NCBI GenBank assembly: GCA_030998225.1
Contig: JAPYXD010000259.1
Coordinates: 4,635,001 to 4,699,000 of the forward strand
DNA length: 64,000 bases
Direction of reading: 5' to 3'
DNA from: Diplolepis rosae
Lineage: Eukaryota > Arthropoda > Insecta > Hymenoptera > Diplolepididae
How positions within the stretch are numbered: the stretch's first letter is position 1; each line of letters begins with the position of its first letter. Below the pieces are notes generated by a model. It was not told the DNA's origin, made no database searches, and saw nothing but the letters and a program-made list of their open reading frames with translations. Shown in pieces: positions 55,491 to 64,000 of the stretch. The position numbers were made by a program, and so were the translations under genes.

Positions 55491-56046
55491 TTTTTTTGTA
55501 TTTCACATATTATCGTAAAAACTTTGAATTTTCGATTTTCAATAGTATTTTTTTAAATTAAAAAAATAAAAATATACATCTTATGAAAAAATGATGCGTT
55601 TCAAACTTGTAGATCTTTATATAGTAAACAATTTTGTATCATAACTTTTTTCGTGTTTCGTATAATTCAACTGGAAAATGGAATTTAGATATTGACTTTT
55701 TTAAAGTTTTAACATACTGTAATTTTTCTAATTTTGGTATAATCAAAAAATGTTATTAAGATCATGTACGAAATAGGACACGTGATCGTCACGCAAAGAA
55801 AAATAGTTTGAGAAACTTTGCTCATCTTTTGAGCAAAGTTAGAACATATATGGACAAGTTGAAGATTATTTCATATTTCGTCACACAGGCAATTTTTAAG
55901 TTTCTTCCTTTGTATTTTTTATAAAAATAAATTCTCATTGATGAGGACTCCAATCTGAGTCGAAACCTTTGAAAATATGAAACTTTGAGTTACATTTTTT
56001 CTGGACTTAAAGCCAACTAAGTACATCAAAAATATTTGAATATTAA
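55491..56046 (+). repeat. Segmental duplication, right copy (with family H copy 8)
   Basis: Near-identical to 51482-52034. The family H part starts at about 55760; its core is TTGATGA, as in copy 7 and unlike the left duplicate. Confidence 0.88.
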
Positions 56047-57570
56047 GAATAATAAGTTAAAAATTGTTGAGCAACTCAGAAATCTGATCTTTGAATTTTG
56101 TATTGAATTGAGAAAGAACGTGTTTTTCTTGAATCTTACAGATAATTTCAAAACTTCTTGAATTAGTTGAAACCTCACCCCTGACTTTGATCGTAAACGG
56201 AACCTTCAAGGAAGTAAAATGCGTCTTTGGGTGTTTTTCCGTAGGGTGCGTACCTTTTGTCAAAAAAAAGTCAAAGAGACAGTTCGCGAGACTTTTAACA
56301 ATAAGGGTCTGTAATATTTTCCAGTGTATAAAATGTACCGATGTTTCGCTTTTTGGACAGAGTAGTGCTGGTCCATAAATAACGAGGAGGCTCGTAAAAA
56401 AAGTGACATCTGCTTACGAGCAATCAGCCACGGAATTAAAGATCAGACGATAGTATCGAAAGCTTCGATTCCAGAATGCGGAAGTGGGGGGGACTCGATT
56501 CGAACAAAGAAATGGACGTTTACCCTGATGTAGGGAGGGTTTTATGAAATAATCGATAGGTATATATGTACAAGAGGCAACTACCAAAAGCCACGGCATT
56601 GTTTAGCTGAATGTGGGACAAACTGGTCATGGGAAGAGACAAAGAAAGGGAATCGATGCCATAGAGACTTAATTAAAAGGGGACTAAACTATTTGACCTA
56701 TCTAGAAAACATCCCTTAATTTATTTATTTATACGCCTAATATTTAACCTTTAATAATAAAGTTCAAACTCAAATAAATAAGTTGAAAAATGTATGTAGA
56801 AAATATAAATAAAGACGATATTCCAAATAATGGAAAAAAAAATTACAAAATTTCATGGCCATTTTTTATCCTAACTTCTTAAACCTCGAATACTGACAAT
56901 AAATCGTAGTTATGAAACAATGAAATTCACATTAAGCTAATAGGATGATTCATATAAAATATGTTTATATCCATGTAAAAATCTCGTTTTAAGAGTAATT
57001 ATTACAGATTAATTTACTTTTATAGCGTGACGTGCTTCTCATTCCTGCAAAATATAAAACACCTTGCAACAATGTTTGCATGACCATAAACCAACCAGAA
57101 AAACCTACCTGGAATCGCTAATTCTAACTGTTAGACGCTAATTAAACTTTTCGCGTTTTTCCAGAACATAAACAAAATACACGAGATTCCAAGTTTAATG
57201 GCTCACGAATAAATAATTAAATATAAATTGAAAAGGAAATTTTATAACTAAATGCATTAAATCAGTAAAATGTATTTCAGTCTTTATATCTGATATTTAA
57301 TCTAAGAAAGCAAAAACTAATTTCTAATAGGTGCGTTAACGAACACTCAGAAAAAAAGTTGTTTATATTTAAATAAATTTTTTTAATCTAACAAATCTGT
57401 GCATTAGTATGAGATCAGAAAACATTTTCAAGATAAGAAAATCTTTTTAAGCGGATTTGCTTTTGTTCAAATGAACAAATCTTTTGTTTTCTTTAAAAAA
57501 TGATTTTTTTTTAAATAAAAAAATCCATTTTTATTGAAAAAAGCACTTTGGCTTTGGGTATTTAAATAAT
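56047..57570. other. Unique region, no gene recognised
   Basis: 56160-56640 is mixed-composition DNA (ACGGAACCTTCAAGGAAGTA, TATCGAAAGCTTCGATTCC) and may be regulatory or transcribed; frames on both strands match nothing I know. A CAC-type MITE end (CACTCAGAAAAAAAGTTG) lies at about 57346. Confidence 0.35.
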
Positions 57571-57573
57571 ATA

Positions 57574-58310
57574 CAGGGTTTCCCAATAGGGGTGATATGA
57601 TTTTGAATGTCCCTATCGGGCTCATTTGAACTGAAATTTTTGACGTCTGCTGTCAGTTGTGATCAGTAAGGTTTGCCATTTAATCATGAGTAGTTTCACG
57701 CTTCCACAACGTTTGGAAATTGTCCAATTATTTTATCAAAATTCGAGAAGTTTTGTCGGTGTTCAAAGAGCATATCGTGCAAAATATGGTCGTCATTCTG
57801 CTCCATCCGCGCTCTCAATTCGTCGAATAATCGATAAGTTGGAGAGTGAATTTACTCTATTGGATACTAAGCCTAAAAATCGTATGCGTACCGCACGTTC
57901 TACACAGAATATAGCCGCCGTACCGTGAATTGTCCGTGCCACGCCGATCTCAGGAATTGGGCCTGTCCAGGATGACTACCTGCCGTATTTTGCGATTGGA
58001 TCTTGGCCTGCATCCCTATAAGATGATTCTGGCCCAAGAACTCAAGCCTAATGACCATCGTTTGCGTCGGGAGTTCGCGGATTGGGCTCTGGAATCAATT
58101 GAAAATCATCCCAATTTTCATCAAAAAATCATCTTTTCTGATGAGGCGCATTTTTGGCTCAAGTCTCGGGGGACATTTGGCCGATATATTGTTTAAATCA
58201 TAAATGGCATAGAATATCCAATATAATAAAAAAGATTTCGATCAATTCCGAATGAATATTCAGTGTTTTTTTTTCAATTTCAAAACATATCACCCTTATT
58301 GGGAAACCCT
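57574..58310 (+). mobile_element. Tc1/mariner-superfamily element, 3' half deleted
   Basis: Ends CAGGGTTTCCCAATAGGGGT and complement of CACCCTTATTGGGAAACCCT, TA before the left end; the right TA is altered (TTA). The transposase lacks its second and third catalytic blocks, so it is non-autonomous. Confidence 0.85.
57686..58196 (+). pseudogene. DUF4817/HTH-type transposase remnant
   Basis: MSSFTLPQRLEIVQLFYQNS, VQRAYRAKYGRHSAPSALSI and RRIIDKLESEFTLLD give the N-terminal helix-turn-helix domain. A deletion near 57930 shifts the frame, which continues VPRRSQELGLSRMTTCRILR, LGLHPYKMILAQELKPNDHR and IIFSDEAHFWL (first catalytic Asp). It then ends abruptly. Same broad group as the transposase at 3635 but a different family. 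Confidence 0.85.
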
Positions 58311-58324
58311 TTATTTCCAATCAG

Positions 58325-58815
58325 ATCATTAGCTAAGTTTACCAAGATTTGGCTGAATTAAATACAATTTTAAAGAATTTGTTTTGAACACCACCTAATT
58401 AAATACAATATATGTTTAATTTAACTAATTTGTATCTAAAAATAAATCCCTTTTGGTTGCATCAACAATAAATTTAGTCAATATTATAATAACTAAATTT
58501 TAATTATATTAACCAAATATTTTTCAGTGCTCAACTCGCAAATTTAACTACACCTACAACAACAAAAAATGTACTTGATCTATCAAAACCATTTTTTTAA
58601 TTACAGCAAGATCTTTAGTTAAGTCAACCAAAATTTGGTTGAATTAACTGCAATATTTGCTTGATTTAAACAAGTTGTATAAAAAAAAAACCACCTTTGG
58701 TTGCATAAAACAAATCTTTTCTTTAACCAAAAATTGGTCAATCGTATAATGACCAAATTATTTGGTTGATTCAACTACATTTTGGTTAAATTAACCAAAT
58801 TTTTTCTATATTCTA
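58325..58815. mobile_element. Two tandem foldback MITE copies (ACCAAATTTTGG type)
   Basis: 58327-58535 and about 58600-58812 share TTAGTTAAGTCAACCAAAAT-like starts, CCTTTTGGTTGCAT / CACCTTTGGTTGCAT centres and TTAACCAAATTTTT ends. Confidence 0.6.
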
Positions 58816-58929
58816 AAAATAATTTGTTTTATTCAAATTAATTTTTATTTGTAACATAAAAAAATTATCACTTTGAATCAAGAAAATGAAGATAAACAAT
58901 TTCTTTAATTTGAATAGAAGCTTTTTCTC

Positions 58930-59400
58930 TGAGTAAAAATTCCACCCTTGGATCAATTCAGATTTATGACCGGATACTTTGTGTGTAATTAGTCAAAGTA
59001 AAGTTCATAACTAAAAGGGCGCATCCGTATGCCTTTCAAATTACGTACGCTCTGTCTGAAATGTAATGTATTAATTGCATCAATAAAGTTCTTACCATAA
59101 AAGGTTAAGGGTCTCGTTAACAGCAAGTGAAATTATTTGCCTTCCATAAATTTACATTACCAAAATGCATTTTCTGCTGAGTTAGCAGCAGTTGTGCTTA
59201 TCTAACTTCATCGCTTCGTGCCAAATTTATTATCCACTTAACCACGCAACCTTCAAACATCGATTTTTGGTCTTCCACCCCAGTATCCCGCAAATTCTAT
59301 CTTCCATTTTCTCTTTCATTATTAGGCAATACTTATTCATATTTGAAAAAGATATTGGTGGAATTTCGGTTCATTAAAACTATAATTAATCAACAGTTGT
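58930..59400. other. Unique spacer, no gene recognised
   Basis: Mixed-composition DNA; the short frame at 59192-59377 has no recognisable domain. Confidence 0.3.
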
Positions 59401-59419
59401 AAATACTTTTCTTCCCCAT

Positions 59420-59680
59420 CCAGAAAAAAAATATACTTGATTTAACCAAACAATTTTGTTAAATGAAACAAAATTTTTGATTGTAAACCAAAATTTGGCT
59501 AAATCAAATAGATTATTTGTTTGATTTAACCAAATCGTATAAAAACATACCATATTTGTTTACATAAAACAAATTCTTTGCTTAAATCTACCAAACAGTT
59601 TCTCAACTGTATAATAAAGACATTATTTGATTAGTCTAACTAAATTTTGGTTGAATTAACCAAATATTTTTCCGAATGCA
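59420..59680. mobile_element. Third ACCAAATTTTGG-type foldback MITE
   Basis: CTTGATTTAACCAAACAATT, internal TTTGATTTAACCAAATCG, ACATACCATATTTGTTTACA, ending AATTAACCAAATATTTTTCC. Confidence 0.6.
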
Positions 59681-60084
59681 TTAACTCATACTTCTAATTT
59701 ATTGTTTGGCACAACTACAAAATCGTTTTGTTGAATTCATAAAAAGTACTTTGACTTAACCAAATTTTTTGATTGAATCTAATAAATACTGGAAATTTCT
59801 GATTTAATCTACCAAATTTTACTAACCAAAGAATTTTATTGAATCAACCGAACATTTTATTGTCCATATTATTTTCTAAGTATTCTTTCAAGCCCGAAGT
59901 ACTTGCAGTATTAATTTTTTTTTATAAAAATTTCAACCCCCCAAAATAGTCAATTTTTTTTATTAAATACTTCAAAGAAAAAATAAATCGGAAAAATTTC
60001 CTAACAAATAAAATTGACGAATTTAAATAATAACCATTCGATAAGATTGATTTTCTGTAAAAATTTAACCAGTACTTCATCATA

Positions 60085-60200
60085 ATTAAAAATTATTTAG
60101 TTGAGTTCGAAATTTTACCGGTAATCGAAAGACCTGGGTTCGAATCCTAGCGCAGTCGAAAGCGTCTTTTTTTCCACAGAAAGATTTTAAATTTGACTTC
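60085..60200 (+). repeat. Family T tRNA-like repeat, copy 8 (short)
   Basis: TTATTTAGTTGAGTTCGAAA joined straight to CCGGTAATCGAAAGACCTGG, B box GGTTCGAATCCT and GCGTCTTTTTTTCCACAGAA. Confidence 0.75.
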
Positions 60201-60650
60201 ATCTTAATTTTTCCTTTTCTTAAAATAAAATAAATAATTATGAGGAATATAATGAATAATTTTAAAATTAGAATGAAAAGTATAACGATTGTAAAAATGG
60301 AATTTGTGAGTTTTAATGATGCCGTAAAATATTTTGGTAAGGTTCTATGGGTTCTTAATGAAATAACCTTATCTTTGGTTTATTGCATCGTATGGTTATT
60401 GCATGACTCGTTATGAATATTAATCGACCTGTATTACCTTTCGTATAATTCAACGAGTCAGAGCACCATTATAACGGTTTCTTTTCGAGGAAACAGCTGA
60501 CGGCAGTATTCTGCGGTTTTCAAAAACGTTCGCAACCTTTCATAGAGATGTAACGGTGCACCCACTTGAATCAAAAGTAGTAAAATACACCTCAATGCAA
60601 ACTACTACTTTAACGGTATAACCATCAACAATTTTCCACAATTATTATTT
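60201..60650. other. Spacer, nothing recognised
   Basis: No supported gene; 60410-60560 is slightly less AT-rich. Confidence 0.3.
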
Positions 60651-60654
60651 TACC

Positions 60655-60985
60655 ACACAGAGAAAAATGGTTCGAAAAACTTTTCTCAACTTTTTAGCAA
60701 AGTTATGAAATATACCCAAGTTGGAAGCAATTTCAAAGTATGATAATCAACTCGTGGCAAAAATGGTTAATTACTTAATTTTTCCATCAAAGAAATCCTA
60801 TGTTAACAAACTTTTTTCTGAATTTTTTAGATTCAAAATAAATAATTAATGACGGTTCTGATCAGAGCCGAAACGTCTGATTGACATCGAGTTCATTATT
60901 TATGACCCTAAAGCCAATTCAATGCATTAATATTAAATAATCTCCAACTTGTCTATACGTCTTAACTTTGCTAAAAGTTAGGTTT
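60655..60985 (+). mobile_element. Family H copy 9
   Basis: CACAGAGAAAAATGGTTCGA, inverted arms AACTTTTTAGCAAAGTTATG / TTAACTTTGCTAAAAGTTAG, eroded core TTAATGACGGTTCTGATCAG, GAGCCGAAACGTCTGATTG, ending CCCTAAAGCCAATTCAATGC. Confidence 0.7.
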
Positions 60986-61211
60986 TTTGAAGTATTCTAA
61001 AAATATGGTTTTTAAAAATTTTCGGGTTGTTGAATTCAACTCCACCCGCAGAATAAATTTTTTTTAAAATCCAACATGGCGGATTAAAATTTAAAGAAAA
61101 CTTCGGTCAAGGTGAAATCTAGTTTTATAAAGTTTTTTAGGTTTTTGAACTTGAATCCAGATTTAGAGTTTTGGAACTCAAAATGGCGAATCTAATGTGG
61201 CGAACCGTATT

Positions 61212-62694
61212 ACAAAAAATCTGCCCGCTTCGCGGGCACATTCTCATTGCGCGCAGCTCGCTTCGCTCGCAAGTTTGAGCGCGCCTAGGGCGCGCGATTC
61301 GATCGTCGCGCTTCGCACTCCGTAATACTCGATCGTCGCGCTGCGCGATCCGGAATTTTTGAACGTCGCGCTTCGCGCTCCGTTCTTTCTGGACCTCGCG
61401 CTTCGCGCTCGGTCTTGTGCTCTTCGCATACGTTTAAGTTTATTTCTTATAATTTAATACTGAAGCTCAAACCAATTTAATGATATTAAAGATGATGTAA
61501 ATTAGTCTTTTTCTCAAATTCACTAAGTTTCTTTTTCAGTTTAAGTGAAACAGGAAATTCAATTTACTTAAGGCTCTATCGGCCTTAAGGAACACATTCT
61601 CATCATGACACTCGCGCTTCGCGCTCGATTTTCTGTATGCATTTTTGTAACTTCTTAATAAATTACATGATTATTGATAAATTTATTTTCTTCCAAATAT
61701 CTCAAAAAGGAAAAATAATCGTAGACTTTATTTAAGGAAACGATTTTGCAGAACAACGCTTATTTCGTATCTCACATATTTTGGTGAAAAAAATCGAATT
61801 TTTTCAATATTAAAAATCAAAAAATTAAAATATACATCCTGTCGAGAAATTTCTTGATAAGAACGTGTAGACCTTATTTAGCCAAACAATTTTTCATCTA
61901 AAAGTTTTTTTTGTATCTCACATATTTTATCTAAAAAATGGAATTTTTGAATTTTAATCGTATTTTTTGGAATTGAAACGAAAAATATATGTTTTATCAG
62001 AAACTGTGTGAGACAAAATTTGTAGATATTTTTGAAACGAACAACTTTGTATCCTTACGTTTTTTTCGTATTTCACGTATTATTGTTAAAAAATTGAATT
62101 TTGGATTTTTAATAGTTTTTTTTTTAATTAAAAAGAAAAATATGCATCTTATGAAAAAATGTTACAATTCAAATTTGTAGGTCTTTATTTATTCAATAAT
62201 ATTGTATCATAACGTTTTTTCGTATCTCGTATAATTTAACTGGAAAATGGAATTTTGATATTGACTTTTTTCAAATTTGAATATACTGTAACATTTCTAA
62301 TTTTGATTTAATCAAAAAATGTTATCAGGATAATTTTTAGAGATTTATGAGCACTATCTAAAACCAGTATTGAAATTTTTGATTTTTTCAAAAAATTATT
62401 TTCAAAAACACAAAAGTAGTGCTCAACCCATCAATTTTGATTGGATATGGCTGGTTAACGAACTTGTCCTTACTTTTTCGGCTCCGATAAAGTGTACCAA
62501 AGCTCAATTCAATCTGATAATTCTATCGAGAGTTATGCCGCACACGATCTACAGACAGACAGACAGACAGACACTTTCGTAAAAACCATTTTTTCTGACT
62601 CAGGGGGTCTCAAAACGTAAAGATTTGATGAAAATTTCGAAAGTCATTTTTCACATAAAACCAATACCTTCTCATCCATGATGAGAATGTAAAA
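61212..62694 (+). repeat. Family A copy, plus strand, with expanded minisatellite
   Basis: CTGCCCGCTTCGCGGGCACA, four to five CGCGC units, second CTCGCGCTTCGCGCTCGA block (61612), four ~148-bp units, (CAGA)n 62551-62573, CTGACTCAGGGGGTCTCAAA, end CATGATGAGAATGTAAAAA. Confidence 0.9.
61301..61411 (+). repeat. 30-bp CpG-rich minisatellite
   Basis: Units start at 61301, 61331, 61361 and 61391: GATCGTCGCGCTTCGCACTC, GATCGTCGCGCTGCGCGATC, GAACGTCGCGCTTCGCGCTC, GGACCTCGCGCTTCGCGCTC, each followed by about 10 AT-richer bases. Each unit is itself nearly palindromic around CGCGCTTCGCGC. Confidence 0.9.
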
Positions 62695-63650
62695 AAATGA
62701 GTGTATCCGCCATATTAGAAGGAAGAATTAAAAAATGTTGAGATTATATTTGAATTTAAAGACCTTAGAAACCTTTGAAAACTGATTTTCACACAAATTC
62801 TATCATAATTCGTAAGAATAAAGCAAATCATATCTGGTCGCATTGATTTGCTCCGCCATATTGAATCTGTCATTTTGAATAACAAAATTTCAAGATTATG
62901 TTCGAATTGAAAATTAAAGTTTAATGAAATATGAAAAGATTGTTTTTAAAATAAAAGAAGGAAAAGTCTTGATCTATATTAAGACCATATGACCCAAATG
63001 GTTAAATGATTTCTCATTGAATTTGGCTCAATAACTTAATTGAATAATTAGAAAGAAGTTTCTGAATGAAATAAATAAAAAAATTACTAATTGAAATTAA
63101 GAGACAAAGAATCTTGAAAATTATGATTTACTTACTTATTTAATTTCAATCTAACTTGCATCAGTGACAGATGTGTAGCTACACAAAACGTTGTTTTGAG
63201 TCAAATTCACTGAAATTCAGTCAAAATCAACTAGTTAAAACAACACTAGTCAACAAAATATGACCTATGCGTTCATGGAATAAGATGTAAAAATATAAAT
63301 GATATTCAGTTGAATATAAGGTTTTTCGTAAAACCATTCTTTTCGTGTTTTTGTTTTTCTTTGTTTTTTATAATTATCTCAGGAACTGTATAAGATATCG
63401 GGAAAACAAAACAATCAATGGATTCTGTGTTAAAAAACGCATCGAAATCATTTATTGCTTACTCTTTCAAAAATTTTCAATATCTTTTTATCATACGATT
63501 TGTGATTTTTCAAAAAAAATTTTAGCTTAAAAAATCTCAAAAACCTAAGAAGCTGGGAAAAAACAGAGGCCAGATTTGAATTTAGCACAGAAAAGACTGA
63601 AATTAGTAAAAGAAACTACTGATTGAAATAAAGATAGTTCATTTATTTAA
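62695..63650. other. AT-rich spacer, nothing recognised
   Basis: No gene or clear repeat boundary. Confidence 0.3.
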
Positions 63651-63654
63651 ATTA

Positions 63655-64000
63655 TTACCGACTAGCCGATTTTTATGGTAAAATCCACGAAAACCCCATG
63701 AAAATCATGGTTTTTGGCGTTTATCTCAGCCAATATGCAAAATTTGGCAAAATATTACAAATATAATTTGTAGATCTCATCGAGATACATAAGTTTTGTT
63801 ATATGCATTTTTTTCTACGATTGATAGTTTCCAAAAAAATTAGTCCAATGCGCGGCAATGTTTCATGTCATAAACTTTTTCATCGAATTTTTCGAAAACT
63901 ATTAGTGCTATCGAAAAAATTTATAAAGCATAAAATATGTATTTTGATGAGAGCTACAACATTTGTCTGAAACATTTTTCAAAATTTTTAGTATTTTCCA
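63655..64000 (+). repeat. Copy of the 27.4-28.5 kb foldback unit, cut by window end
   Basis: CCGACTAGCCGATTTTTATG, AAACCCCATGAAAATCATGG, GCGTTTATCTCAGCCAATAT, then TTTTTCATCGAATTTTTCGA; same order as 27480-27660 and the reverse unit at 28195-28440. Confidence 0.8.

Overview
This 64 kb window is AT-rich eukaryotic DNA, almost certainly from an insect. The evidence is several mariner transposases, a spliced serine-protease-type exon, a conventional eukaryotic tRNA gene and very dense small transposons. A hymenopteran (for example a parasitoid wasp) is my guess from the style of the repeats. I cannot prove the taxon from sequence alone. Gene density is very low: I can support one host protein-coding exon and one functional-looking tRNA gene. 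Nearly everything else that can be recognised is mobile DNA, much of it nested.

Layout. 0-1.7 kb: tail of a non-LTR retrotransposon (minus strand) abutting a dead mariner that itself carries a palindromic element. 2.0-5.2 kb: a foldback element and a Tc1/mariner-type element with ~380-bp inverted repeats and a 41-residue D-D spacing. 5.53-5.90 kb: terminal exon of a catalytically dead serine protease homolog. 6.8-16.3 kb: foldback elements, tRNA-like repeats and hairpin repeats. 16.4-17.7 kb: a deleted hAT-like copy and a TTAA-flanked element. 20.6-25.7 kb: four mariners in a row, all broken, two of them carrying further insertions. 27.2-28.7 kb: a hAT element with an 8-bp target duplication and a nested foldback. 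29.3-36.6 kb, 40.7-49.3 kb, 51-56 kb and 57.5-64 kb: overlapping and nested repeats. 39.48 kb: tRNA-Gly(TCC) on the minus strand.

Repeat families named here. Family A: 1.3-1.7 kb repeat with a CpG-rich 30-bp minisatellite, degenerate ~148-bp internal units and a (CAGA)n tract. Family B: 230-290 bp TA-flanked MITE rich in TCAGT/ACTGA, ten copies. Family F: foldback element starting CACGGAGAAAC. Family H: retroelement-like repeat with a conserved CTGATGA...hairpin...GAAAC core resembling a hammerhead ribozyme; one copy has a 13-bp target duplication. Family T: tRNA-like repeat (A and B boxes) often arranged in palindromes. There is also a loose group of foldback MITEs whose ends begin CAC and which sit between 2-bp target duplications of varied sequence (TA, TG, CG, TT, AA, CA), and a group flanked by TTAA.

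Several insertions can be checked inside the window because an uninterrupted relative of the target is also present. The best case is one ancestral family A copy, cut into pieces by four insertions and now spread over 41.0-46.3 kb. The most interesting candidates are family H, the CAC-ended 2-bp-duplication group, one member of which still carries a spliced C2H2 zinc-finger exon, and the dead protease exon.
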